Virus record (IMG/VR): IMGVR_UViG_3300032241_001210
Location: 1 to 39,845 of that record
DNA length: 39,845 nucleotides
Direction: 5' to 3' (one strand)
Origin: a virus
The notes under the pieces are model-generated. The model saw only the letters and a list, made by a program, of their open reading frames with translations, had not been told where the DNA came from and did no database searches. Position numbers and translations under genes: made by a program. Numbering within the stretch: the stretch's first letter is position 1; every line of letters starts with the position of its first letter. Positions 22,776 to 31,804 of this stretch are shown here, piece after piece.

Positions 22776-23273
22776 ATGACAGACGATACGCCCGTTGTCC
22801 GAACCGGAATGCCTGATGATGTGCATGATGTCATGCGCCTCACGATGGAGTGTCATGCGGAAAACGGTTTCGTCTCAGCCAATACCGGCAAAATGCTTGA
22901 AGAAGTCTATTCCGCGTTATCCCGGCATCACGGCATCGTCGGTGTGATCGGCGGGATGGGGCGGCCGATGGAAGGGTGTGTTGTCCTTCGCATGGGCACC
23001 GTTCCTTATTCAGATGTGGACGTTCTGGAAGAAAAATTCCTGTTCGTGAATGAGCATTATCGGGCCGCGAGCATCGGGCGGGCGCGGTTGCTGGCTGAAT
23101 TCGCCAAGAAAACATCCGATGATCTCGATCTGCCGTTACTTATCGGCATCCTGAGCAATGAGCGGACGAAAGCGAAAATCCGGCTCTATACACGCACTTT
23201 CGGGGAACCGGCGGGCGCGTTTTTTCTTTACAATGCAAAAACCGGAGTATTCCGGGATAAGGGAGATGCGTGA
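22776..23273 (+). CDS. GNAT-like acetyltransferase, 165 aa
   Basis: The N-terminal half fits the GNAT fold: strand-helix 'VVRTGMPDDVHDVMRLTMECHAEN', strands around 'GIVGVIGGMGRPMEGCVVLRM', and the acetyl-CoA loop-helix 'EHYRAASIGRARLLAEFAKK' (about residues 89-108), where IGRAR replaces the usual Q/R-x-x-G-x-G/A. The end is 'IRLYTRTFGEPAGAFFLYN'. GAAGGA precedes the start. Such proteins sit beside ejection genes in several podoviruses. The acetyl acceptor is unknown. Confidence 0.75.
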   Translation: MTDDTPVVRTGMPDDVHDVMRLTMECHAENGFVSANTGKMLEEVYSALSRHHGIVGVIGGMGRPMEGCVVLRMGTVPYSDVDVLEEKFLFVNEHYRAASIGRARLLAEFAKKTSDDLDLPLLIGILSNERTKAKIRLYTRTFGEPAGAFFLYNAKTGVFRDKGDA

Positions 23274-26200
23274 TGGGCGGCAAGTCAAGCACTTCCCAGA
23301 GTAGCGTCCAGGTTCCTCCGCAGGTTCTGGCGCAGTATAACGCTGTCACCAGTCAGGCGAATGCCCTCATGGGCACGAACGCCAATGGTCAGCCGAACAC
23401 GCCATTCCAGCAATACAGCACCAATCCCAATGCGTTCGTCGCGCCGATCAACCAGGAACAGACGGCGGGGATCAATGCGACAAACCAATACGCCACGGCC
23501 GCGCAACCTTATTATGGGGCGGCGGCGGGATTGACGATGGCGGGTGCGGGACCGGCGAACCTGGGGACGTTGAACACGAACCAGTATATGTCGCCTTACA
23601 TGGGCGATGTGATGGGGTCATTGCTCGCGTCCGAGAATAATCAGAACCAGATCCAACAATCCGGATTGCAAGGCCAGGAAATCATGGCGGGGGCGTTCGG
23701 CGGGGATCGCGCGGGGATTGCCGCGGCGAACCTCGCGAACCAACAGAACCTCGCGAACAATCAGGTCAATGCACAAGCCCTTCAATCTGGCTATACCCAG
23801 GCACAGAATACGGCGGCGCAGCAACAGGGCGCTCAACTCACGGCGGAACAAGCGAACCTCGCCCGTCTGACGGGTGCTGGGGCGCAGTTTGGATCGTTGG
23901 GCACGGCGGCGCAATCGGCGGGGCTACAGGGCGCCACGGCGCAACAGACGGCGGGGGCGACGCAGCAACAGACGGAACAGGCCGGTCTGACGGCGCTCTA
24001 TAACCAGTTTGAGCAACAGCAGGCATATCCTTTTCAGACACTCGGGGAACTGGCGAACATTTCCGAGGGGATTGGCGCTCTGTCTGGTTCGACCACGACC
24101 ACGACGCAGCCGTCTTCGTTCTTTTCGGATGAGCGGTTGAAAGAAGATATCGAGCCGATTGGCGAAACCTATGACGGGCAGAAAATCGTCAAATTCCGTT
24201 ACAAGGGTCATCCTGGCAAGCAAATCGGCCTGATCGCGCAGAACGTCGAACATCATCACCCGGAAGCGGTAGGGCTCGCGCGTGGGTTCAAGACGGTCGA
24301 TTACGATGAAGCGACGAAGGATGCGGCGCATCGGGGTCATTTCGCGTCGGGCGGCGTCGCCGGGCCGAGTTACGATCCAAACTGGCTGACCAACTTGTTG
24401 CAAGCGCATCAGGCGATGTATGCCAACATGCCCGGCGCGTCGAACCTGTATGGTCAGAATGCCAATGGTCAACCCGGCAAGGGCGGACCCGCATCGGCGT
24501 TTCAAAGCTCGCCGGTCAGCCATTTGATGACGGCTAATCCGATCCAGCAACACCAACAGCCCACCGCTATGCAAGACCTCGCTTCGACCGTGAATGCGGG
24601 CGAGAATGTCGGGAAGGCCTATAACGGGGTTTCGGCTGGCCTGGGGCAGGCGCAAAAAGCGATCACGGGGTTGGGAAACCTCGCGACCGGCAACACCGTA
24701 AACGGTATGGCGACGGGTTCCAATCTGGCGGCATTGGACCAACAGGCGCAAACCAACATCGCGGATAATGGCCCGATGGCGCGTGGCGGTCTGGCGCGGG
24801 CCGCTGGCGGTATCGCGACGCCTTACGCGCCGGATGATGATACCGGCGGCGGTTACATGAATATCGCTCAGGCGGATCAGCCGCCAGGGCCGGTGAAAAT
24901 GGCGACGGCGAACGCGCCTGCACCGGGTCCAAGTGGGATGTCGCAAGTTTCACAGGGCATTGGAACGCTGGCGGGTCTGGCCGGTCTGGCGATGGCTCTG
25001 AAACGTGGCGGGGTCGCGGGGCGGCGCGGATATGATGATGGCGGCGGCGTGGATGATGGAACCTGGGACAGTCCTGATGATACTGCGTCCATTGGTAGCG
25101 TTATCCCTGCTGATCCGACTAATCTTGGCGTTATCCGAAATGCACCCGTTGGCGCTTCTCTGAAAAATGCATGGAACAATCTGACCGGCGCGACGCCGCC
25201 CGGCGTTGACGCCGGAACGTGGGATAATGGCCAGACGTATCCCAACGCCATTGCCGGGACAGGTCCCGGCAATATGCCGACGTATGATGTCCCGGATGGC
25301 GGATATACGCCGGATCAGGTGAACAAAATTGGCGCCGGGTCTTTTGCCCCTGGGACGATAGGCCAGGGCGCGGAGCAGGCGCGCGAGAAAAACGAGAAGT
25401 TGATCGGTCTTGCGCAAGACGTATCCGGCGTTATCCCTGGTAACGAGCCGGTTCCCGGTGTCGCGCCGAAGCCCATTGTCCCGTCCGACGCATCCAGCAA
25501 GGCCACGCACGAAGCCACGCCTCCCGGTGTCGCGCCGGGCAGGGTCCCGCCGCCTTTGCCGTCTGGTGGCATTGCCCCGTATGTTTCGGCGGGGATGACG
25601 GCAACGTCCGAGACGGCTCCCGCGTCACAGACGACGGAAAAGGGGAAAGGCGAGAACGCGACGCTTCCCGGCCAGAATTGGATGCAGGAAAACCAGGGAT
25701 GGCTTGTCCCGATCCTTTCCGGTATCGGCGCGATGGCGTCTTCGCCAAGCCGCTATCTTGGTTCCGCGATCCTGCAAGGCGTTGGCGCGGGTGCGGGCGC
25801 TTACGAACAGACGCAAAATCAGATTACGCAACGCGCGCAAGAACAGGCGCACACGCAAGAGGCGTTGCAGCGCGCCCGGTTGACCGGGGCAGAGGCGACG
25901 GCTTACCCAGAAACAGCGGGCTTGAAGCACCAGCAGATGCTTCAAGACCTCTCGAAAGGGACCATATTCCATTCAGGCGATGACGATTACGTCGTCACTC
26001 AAAGCGGCCAGATCATGTTGGCTGGAGCATGGAAACTTAAACCTACCGAACACCTCATGGGTGGTCCGCAGGCGCAACAACTGTTGCGGCGCATGGGATA
26101 TTCTGACGCCGCGCCAGCCGGACTTGATCCGGAATGGGCGGCGATCCGTCATCAGGAAAGCCACGGCCATCAATTTAACGAAGATGGCACGCCGTTGGTT

Positions 26201-27448
26201 TCTGGCGCGGGCGCGGTCGGGATTGGACAGGTCATGCCTGGAACCGGTCCCGAGGCGGCGCAACTCGCCGGTCTGCCATGGGATAAAAACCGGCTTTATA
26301 ATGACCCGGCCTATAACGAGGCGCTTGGCAAAGCATATTACGCCAAACAGCGGTCTGACTTTGGTGATCCGGACATGGCGGCAGCCGCGTATAACGCGGG
26401 ACCGCAAGCGGTTCGGGATGCTGTCGCCAAGGGACAACTCTCTGGCCGGTCGTGGCTGTCTTACCTGCCAGCCGAAACCCAGGATTACGTCCCATACGTT
26501 CGCGCGCTTCGGGCGCAATACGCCACGCAAATGCCAGAACCGCCCCCCAATCCGCTAAATGGTTTTAGTCCTTCAGAGGCAACCGGCGCGGCTGAACCGC
26601 CGCGGGACGCGGCTCCTGGCGCGCCGTCCAAGGCGACCACGCCGAACGATTACTCTTACACCGTCCCGCTTGGTCATGCGGGGCAGACCATAGCGGCGCG
26701 TGAAGCGTCTTATGTCGCCGTGCATCCGCCATCGAACGCGGATAAAACGGCGAATACCGCGCAGATGCAGACGGTCCAGCATCATGCCCTTGAAGCCCAG
26801 AACAACCGCCAGCAGCTTCTTGAACTAACGGCAAATATGGTGCGCGAGAATGGTCCGCTTGCAACAGGCGCGGGGATCAAGGATCGCGCCGAGATGGCAA
26901 ATTTCGCAAATACATGCGCGCGTTTGTTGGGATTTGGAGAACTTGGAATTTCCAAAGACGTGGGACAAGAGCAAATTGCCCAAAAACTAACCAATGCTCA
27001 AAGCGCCGCGATGGCGCGGGGTATGGGTGAACACGCGGTGGGAGCGCTTTCCCTTTTGCAACAGGGTTTCGCCAACAGCAGCATGACCTCGGAAGCGATA
27101 AAGCAAATCCTCGCTGACTCACTGGTCGCGTCGCAGCGCGATATTGACCGTGGCGCGTATGCCCGGAAGTATCTCAGCACCAGCCCTCTTGGCGTGGGGC
27201 GTGACATGAGCGCGGCTTTCGACGCGGATCATCCCGTGGGCGCTTATACCCAGGATCGTGACACGCTCATGAAGATGATGACGCCCGATAGGCGCCTTTG
27301 GAATTACTCCCCGATTCAATATATTATCGGCAGTCACGGGACTGAGGATCATCGAGACATCCAAGCGAAATTCCGCAATCCGGCCTTGGTCGAACAAAAC
27401 TATAAAGCGCCTGGGACTTACCGCTACTTCACGACGCGGGTGATGTGA
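23273..27448 (+). CDS. Giant ejection protein with S74-like motif and lytic transglycosylase, 1391 aa
   Basis: Residues 1-270 are Gln/Ala/Asn-rich and helical. An S74 (intramolecular chaperone)-type segment follows with the motif S-D-E-R-L-K: Ser285, Lys290, then 'GLIAQNVEHHHPEAV'. A long Gly/Pro/Ala-rich region contains RGG-type motifs. Near 955-1070 lies a soluble lytic transglycosylase domain: Glu962 in 'IRHQESHGHQF', then 'GAVGIGQVMPGT' and 'AAAAYNAGPQAV'. The last 300 residues are helical. The enzyme should open peptidoglycan during DNA entry, as in T7 gp16-type internal proteins. ATG 23273 has GGGAGA upstream. Confidence 0.85.
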   Translation: MGGKSSTSQSSVQVPPQVLAQYNAVTSQANALMGTNANGQPNTPFQQYSTNPNAFVAPINQEQTAGINATNQYATAAQPYYGAAAGLTMAGAGPANLGTLNTNQYMSPYMGDVMGSLLASENNQNQIQQSGLQGQEIMAGAFGGDRAGIAAANLANQQNLANNQVNAQALQSGYTQAQNTAAQQQGAQLTAEQANLARLTGAGAQFGSLGTAAQSAGLQGATAQQTAGATQQQTEQAGLTALYNQFEQQQAYPFQTLGELANISEGIGALSGSTTTTTQPSSFFSDERLKEDIEPIGETYDGQKIVKFRYKGHPGKQIGLIAQNVEHHHPEAVGLARGFKTVDYDEATKDAAHRGHFASGGVAGPSYDPNWLTNLLQAHQAMYANMPGASNLYGQNANGQPGKGGPASAFQSSPVSHLMTANPIQQHQQPTAMQDLASTVNAGENVGKAYNGVSAGLGQAQKAITGLGNLATGNTVNGMATGSNLAALDQQAQTNIADNGPMARGGLARAAGGIATPYAPDDDTGGGYMNIAQADQPPGPVKMATANAPAPGPSGMSQVSQGIGTLAGLAGLAMALKRGGVAGRRGYDDGGGVDDGTWDSPDDTASIGSVIPADPTNLGVIRNAPVGASLKNAWNNLTGATPPGVDAGTWDNGQTYPNAIAGTGPGNMPTYDVPDGGYTPDQVNKIGAGSFAPGTIGQGAEQAREKNEKLIGLAQDVSGVIPGNEPVPGVAPKPIVPSDASSKATHEATPPGVAPGRVPPPLPSGGIAPYVSAGMTATSETAPASQTTEKGKGENATLPGQNWMQENQGWLVPILSGIGAMASSPSRYLGSAILQGVGAGAGAYEQTQNQITQRAQEQAHTQEALQRARLTGAEATAYPETAGLKHQQMLQDLSKGTIFHSGDDDYVVTQSGQIMLAGAWKLKPTEHLMGGPQAQQLLRRMGYSDAAPAGLDPEWAAIRHQESHGHQFNEDGTPLVSGAGAVGIGQVMPGTGPEAAQLAGLPWDKNRLYNDPAYNEALGKAYYAKQRSDFGDPDMAAAAYNAGPQAVRDAVAKGQLSGRSWLSYLPAETQDYVPYVRALRAQYATQMPEPPPNPLNGFSPSEATGAAEPPRDAAPGAPSKATTPNDYSYTVPLGHAGQTIAAREASYVAVHPPSNADKTANTAQMQTVQHHALEAQNNRQQLLELTANMVRENGPLATGAGIKDRAEMANFANTCARLLGFGELGISKDVGQEQIAQKLTNAQSAAMARGMGEHAVGALSLLQQGFANSSMTSEAIKQILADSLVASQRDIDRGAYARKYLSTSPLGVGRDMSAAFDADHPVGAYTQDRDTLMKMMTPDRRLWNYSPIQYIIGSHGTEDHRDIQAKFRNPALVEQNYKAPGTYRYFTTRVM

Positions 27449-29808
27449 TGGTTGATGATCCGATTGCTGGCATTCTGGGGTCTGACACAGCAAACGCCAC
27501 GAATGCGTCTGACGACCCTATCACGGGCATTCTGGGGACTGATACGGCTCAAGGCACAACTACCGTCAACCCGGAGCAAGCATCACGCCGTGCCATGAAC
27601 CCGACGCTTCGGGCGATTGACGCGACGGGGCGCGGGATCGCGAATGCCGTCCCGTTCATGAGCGACATCGCCGCTGCTGGCGATACCGCCGTAAGCTACT
27701 TGCCGCAATCCATCCGCCAATATATTCCGGGTGTCCCGACAAACGACCAATCCAGCGAAACGTGGTCGCAACGCTATTCGGAAAATCTCGCCCGGCAACG
27801 GAGTATCAATGCAACAGACGAAACCGATCTGCCTGTGGAAAGCTATGGAGGACAGTTCGCCGGGGCATTGGCACTCCCTGTTGGCGGCGTCAATAAAATT
27901 GCTAACTTTGCTTCTCGTTATGTTCCTTTGGCGGCTGCTCGTTCACTGGCTTCAGGCGCGGTAGGGGCTGGATATGGTGCTCTTTATGGCGCTGGTAGCG
28001 GCACTGATCTTGCTGATCGTGCGCAACGGGCAGAAACTGGTGCTCTTTATGGTGGCATTGGAGGCGCCATTGTTCCGGCTGCTACTGGCCTCATTGGGTC
28101 TGTGGTCTCTCCATTTGTTAACAAAGTAAGTCCCGCCGTCAGCAAGATTGGGAACGCCCTACAGAGAGATGTGGCGTCGGGCGCGGCCATGGCACCGGAG
28201 GACATCGCGGCGGCGCAGGCATCCGGTCAGCCGCTCGCGGTGGCCGATATTGGCGGTGAGGCGACGCGCGCTCTGGCGCGATCCGCCGCCAACCTTTCGC
28301 CCGAAGCAAGAGCGGCGCTTTCGAATACCGTTAATGACCGGTTCGCTCAGCAAGGGCCGCGCTTTTCATCGTTCCTTAAAGGGATGTTCGGGACCGATCT
28401 GAACAACGCCACCGCATTGACCGATCTGGCGGAAAAGTCAAAGGCCACGGTTGGGCCGCTGTATAAGCAAGCCTACGCCGAAGGCGAAAATGGCGTCTGG
28501 AATGATACGCTCGCCAATCTCGTGCAAGCGCCGGATATGCGCGGAGCCATCGCGGACGCGGCCAAAAAGGGCGCGAACACGCAAGTTTTACAGAAGATCG
28601 CTTCTGGCGCGTCTCCCGCTGAACCGCCGCCCATCATTCGCAACCCGTTTGTGTCGGATGCCGAGGGGAATCTCTCGCTGAAAGTCGGCGAGAACGGCCA
28701 GCCGATGACGCCTAATTTGCAGTTTTGGGATCAAGTAAAAAGAGCATTGCAAGATAAAATTGATAGCGCCCGCGCTTCAAGAAACATGGAAGACGCGCGT
28801 GATTTCGGGCAACTGAAATCCGCGCTTGTCAATCAACTTGACGCTGCCGTCCCAACATATGCTGACGCGCGCATGGGCGCATTTCAGAAGTTCGGGGCAG
28901 AAAATGCCTTGGAAGCGGGACAGAACTTTGTTGGGATGACCAAGTCTCTGGACATTGACCAGATGAAAGCATCCCTGGCGAAAATGTCGCCTGAACAGAA
29001 AAGTTTTTTCGCGCAAGGCATGGCGTCGCAGATCGCGCAAAAAGCGGAAAACTCGAGCGAGCGGCGCAACATCATCGGTCTGTTTGACAGTCCGGCGACG
29101 CGCGAAAAGATGCAGGCCGGTTTGGGCATGAATAACGCCAACCAGATTGAGGCATTCCTGCGCCGCGAAGCTATCATGGACCGGCTAAGGACCTCTCTTG
29201 GAAACTCCACCACGGCCCGGCAGTTGGCTGAATTGGGCATGGCGGGCGCGCCGGGTATCTTTGGCATGATCCGTCACGCCGCCGCCAATCCCACGGCGGG
29301 CGCAATCGCGGGTGCGACCACATCGTATTATAACAACGGCCTCGATCCGGTCGCGATGGCGAAAGGCGCGATGACTGGCGCGCTTGGCGGGCTGCTTGTC
29401 AAGCACGTGGAAGGACTGCATCAGGCCAGCGCACAACGGATTGGCGAACTCCTGGCGTCAACCAACCCGGAAGATGTGCGGCGGGCCATCCAGGCCGTTT
29501 CCCGGCAACCGAAACTGCTTCATGGCTTTCGCCGAATTGATCACGCTCTGACCTATACTGTCCCGGAGCGCATGGAAGACAACAGCGCAGAACCGGCTCC
29601 CGCTTACGCACACGCCTCCGGTGGCCGCGTATCTCGCGCCACGGGCGGACGCGCCGCCATGGATCATGAAGCCGCCGCGACGCGGCTGGTTAACCTCGTG
29701 GATCGAGTGCGAAAGAACCAGGCGACGCACACCAAGCCGCTTCTCAAACTTCCGGACGAAACCATCGCGCGGGCTTTGTCCGCCGCTAATCAGGCGATCG
29801 CATCATGA
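27448..29808 (+). CDS. Internal virion / ejection protein, 786 aa
   Basis: The N-terminus has a duplicated 13-residue segment ('DDPIAGILGSDTA' at 3-15 and 'DDPITGILGTDTA' at 22-34). Gly/Ala-rich amphipathic segments ('GAVGAGYGALYGAGSG', 'GALYGGIGGAIVPAATGLIGSVV') follow near 165-220 and could interact with membranes. The rest is mainly helical, with another Gly/Ala stretch near 600-650. The end has 'HASGGRVSRATGGRAAMDHE' and a helical tail 'LLKLPDETIARALSAANQAI' seen in ejection proteins of related phages. It probably forms a trans-envelope channel with the transglycosylase protein. Confidence 0.75.
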   Translation: MVDDPIAGILGSDTANATNASDDPITGILGTDTAQGTTTVNPEQASRRAMNPTLRAIDATGRGIANAVPFMSDIAAAGDTAVSYLPQSIRQYIPGVPTNDQSSETWSQRYSENLARQRSINATDETDLPVESYGGQFAGALALPVGGVNKIANFASRYVPLAAARSLASGAVGAGYGALYGAGSGTDLADRAQRAETGALYGGIGGAIVPAATGLIGSVVSPFVNKVSPAVSKIGNALQRDVASGAAMAPEDIAAAQASGQPLAVADIGGEATRALARSAANLSPEARAALSNTVNDRFAQQGPRFSSFLKGMFGTDLNNATALTDLAEKSKATVGPLYKQAYAEGENGVWNDTLANLVQAPDMRGAIADAAKKGANTQVLQKIASGASPAEPPPIIRNPFVSDAEGNLSLKVGENGQPMTPNLQFWDQVKRALQDKIDSARASRNMEDARDFGQLKSALVNQLDAAVPTYADARMGAFQKFGAENALEAGQNFVGMTKSLDIDQMKASLAKMSPEQKSFFAQGMASQIAQKAENSSERRNIIGLFDSPATREKMQAGLGMNNANQIEAFLRREAIMDRLRTSLGNSTTARQLAELGMAGAPGIFGMIRHAAANPTAGAIAGATTSYYNNGLDPVAMAKGAMTGALGGLLVKHVEGLHQASAQRIGELLASTNPEDVRRAIQAVSRQPKLLHGFRRIDHALTYTVPERMEDNSAEPAPAYAHASGGRVSRATGGRAAMDHEAAATRLVNLVDRVRKNQATHTKPLLKLPDETIARALSAANQAIAS

Positions 29809-30779
29809 CCAGCACGTTTACGACAAACAAATATCTCGAAGAACCGGGCAATAGCGATTATGTGAACAGTTGGAATGTGCCCAACAACGCCAATTTTTCG
29901 GCTCTTGATGTGGCACTCGGTGGCCAGACCACGTTGACGGTTACAGGTCTTTCGGGCGTGCAAACCCTGACCAACACGCAATACCGCCCTCCTTATTATT
30001 ACGTGACGGGGACGTTGACGGCCAATGTGAACTGGCAGCTTCCGGCGGGTGTTGGTGGCTTGTGGGTGGTTAATAACATGGCGACGGGCGGGTATTCCGT
30101 CACGCTTTCGTCGGCTGGCGGGGGATCGTCAGCGGTAATCGCATCTGGCGCGACGCAGCAAATTTACTCTGATGGCACGAATGTGGCCTTGACCAGCAAT
30201 GTCGCGGCCACGCCCGGTGGCACGTCCGGGCAGGTCCAATACAACAATGGCGGGACCTTCGGCGGAACCGCCGCGATCACGGTTTCCGGCACAACCGCCA
30301 CCATTCAAAACCTGAACCTTGGCGCGGTCCTGTCCGTCTCCAATGGCGGCCTTGGTGTCGGGTCTCTGGCGGCGAATGGGATTGTCGTTGGAAACGGGAC
30401 AAGCGCGGTCTCGATTATCAATCCCGGCACGGCGAACAATGTTTTGACCGATACCGGGACGGGATTTGTCTCCAAAGCGCCGCTGTTTACCGCCGGAACC
30501 GTGTCATCTGTGTCAGGTGGCCTAACAATATCGAGCGGCGTTTTGTCATCTCCGTTGACGGCGGGCGGTGTCGGAACTTATACGTGGGGGACGCCGCGCT
30601 TGAGTCTCGCGACAACATTCAATCTTGGTTCGACCATCGCCGGAAGCAACTTGTCTAATCAGGCTGGGGTCTATCCATATGCCGGAACGTGGCAGTGCAT
30701 GGGATATTCGCTCTACTCTCCTTCGGGCTGTTGTGGACCGGCGGGGCAAACGGCATCGCTTTGGCAGAGGATCGCATGA
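29805..30779 (+). CDS. Second tail-fibre-like protein, 324 aa
   Basis: The start overlaps the ejection gene by ATGA. The first 130 residues ('TNKYLEEPGNSDYVNSWNVPNNANFSALDVALGG') are a conserved podoviral fibre or baseplate-attached head. Thr/Gly/Ser-rich repeats follow ('GQVQYNNGGTFGGT', 'LSVSNGGLGVGSL'), and the C-terminal tip 'YAGTWQCMGYSLYSPSGCCGPAGQTASLWQRIA' resembles the compact ends of many phage fibres. It is likely a receptor-binding accessory fibre. Confidence 0.75.
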   Translation: MTSTFTTNKYLEEPGNSDYVNSWNVPNNANFSALDVALGGQTTLTVTGLSGVQTLTNTQYRPPYYYVTGTLTANVNWQLPAGVGGLWVVNNMATGGYSVTLSSAGGGSSAVIASGATQQIYSDGTNVALTSNVAATPGGTSGQVQYNNGGTFGGTAAITVSGTTATIQNLNLGAVLSVSNGGLGVGSLAANGIVVGNGTSAVSIINPGTANNVLTDTGTGFVSKAPLFTAGTVSSVSGGLTISSGVLSSPLTAGGVGTYTWGTPRLSLATTFNLGSTIAGSNLSNQAGVYPYAGTWQCMGYSLYSPSGCCGPAGQTASLWQRIA

Positions 30780-31021
30780 CAACTCTTGAATATAGCAATC
30801 CCGCTTTTGCTTCGGCCGATAACCGGTCGATTACCTGCCAGATAACTTTGGCGTCGGGCGTTGTATTGCCATTCACGGCCAGCCTGGATGATCCGGAACC
30901 ACATGGACGCATGATCCATGAAGCGATCTCGGGCAACGCGGATACGCCGGTTGCTGCTTTTGTCCCGGAACCTGAAAAGCCTGCGCTTCCTGCTTCTGGA
31001 TCGCCTCCGGAGGACATCTGA
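30776..31021 (+). CDS. Small fibre-linked hypothetical protein, 81 aa
   Basis: The start lies in an ATGA overlap at 30776-30779. The sequence opens 'MTTLEYSNPAFASADNRSITCQITLASGVVLPFTASLDDPEPHGRMIHEAI', a small beta-then-helix domain common directly after fibre genes in tailed phages, with a Pro-rich acidic tail. It may be a fibre assembly or attachment protein. A GGAGG site for the next gene lies in its 3' end. Confidence 0.65.
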   Translation: MTTLEYSNPAFASADNRSITCQITLASGVVLPFTASLDDPEPHGRMIHEAISGNADTPVAAFVPEPEKPALPASGSPPEDI

Positions 31022-31022
31022 T

Positions 31023-31289
31023 ATGGGTCAGCCTGTCGCGAAAGTGTTGGGGTATGGCACGCTGTATGACTTCGCGGAGCCGGGCGACGTATTGCCGATG
31101 CACGACCATGATGAAACGACCGCGCATGATACTCTTGTCGCGCGAGGCGGGTTGCGTGTTTCAGGGCCGGGCTGGGAACGCCTTCTCGCGCCGGGCGATT
31201 TCGTGAAATTCAAGCCGGGCAATCCCCATGAATTGCAAGCGACGGAACGCAATACCCGCATTCTCAATATCCTGAACGGCGGTGTCTGA
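31023..31289 (+). CDS. Small cupin-fold protein, 88 aa
   Basis: Residues 21-69 carry the cupin signature: 'PGDVLPMHDH' with His27 and His29, His35, then 'PGDFVKFKPGNPHEL' with His69. These would form the metal site of a single-domain cupin. GGAGG lies about nine bases upstream of ATG 31023. Small cupins of this type are common in fibre regions of podoviruses. Catalytic activity is not shown by the sequence, and a structural role is possible. Confidence 0.8.
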   Translation: MGQPVAKVLGYGTLYDFAEPGDVLPMHDHDETTAHDTLVARGGLRVSGPGWERLLAPGDFVKFKPGNPHELQATERNTRILNILNGGV

Positions 31290-31804
31290 TGGCATACGCC
31301 TCAATCTCGGGCCACGCCCGGACCAATCCGTCCAACCCTCGGGCGCACGCGATCTGTGACCGATGCGGCTTTCGTTACAATCACGTGGACCTGAGATGGC
31401 AATTCGACTGGTCTGGATCATCGCTTATCAATAAGCGCATTCTGGTTTGCAATCCTTGCTATGATGTGCCGCAGCAACAACTACGCGCCATCGTGGTGCC
31501 AGCCGATCCCGTGCCGATTGTGCAGCCGCGTCCAGAATATCCGGTCAATGCGGAGACGGATTACCGGACGACGACCGGGCAAGACACAATTGATCCCACG
31601 ACCGGTCTGCCGGTTCCTGGCACGGTGCAGCGCGTCACGCAAACAAGTGACAACCGCGCGCCGCAACAGACCGGAGAGCCGCCCGGCGGTCAAAATATGT
31701 TACCCGGCACTGATCCTAACGCGCCAGGGAATAGCGCGCCGGGTCTGCCGTATCAAAATACATCGGTGCCCACGACTGGCCCGCTGGCACCGGAGGAACC
31801 CTGA
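31289..31804 (+). CDS. Zinc-ribbon protein with disordered tail, 171 aa
   Basis: Cys23-x2-Cys26 ('CDRCGFRY') and Cys54-x2-Cys57 ('CNPCYDV') form a four-Cys ribbon around 'HVDLRWQFDWSGSSLINKRILV'. From residue ~65 the protein is Pro/Thr/Gln-rich and disordered. Proteins of this type accompany fibre genes in many phages of Proteobacteria; their role is unknown. The start shares a base with the cupin stop. Confidence 0.75.
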   Translation: MAYASISGHARTNPSNPRAHAICDRCGFRYNHVDLRWQFDWSGSSLINKRILVCNPCYDVPQQQLRAIVVPADPVPIVQPRPEYPVNAETDYRTTTGQDTIDPTTGLPVPGTVQRVTQTSDNRAPQQTGEPPGGQNMLPGTDPNAPGNSAPGLPYQNTSVPTTGPLAPEEP

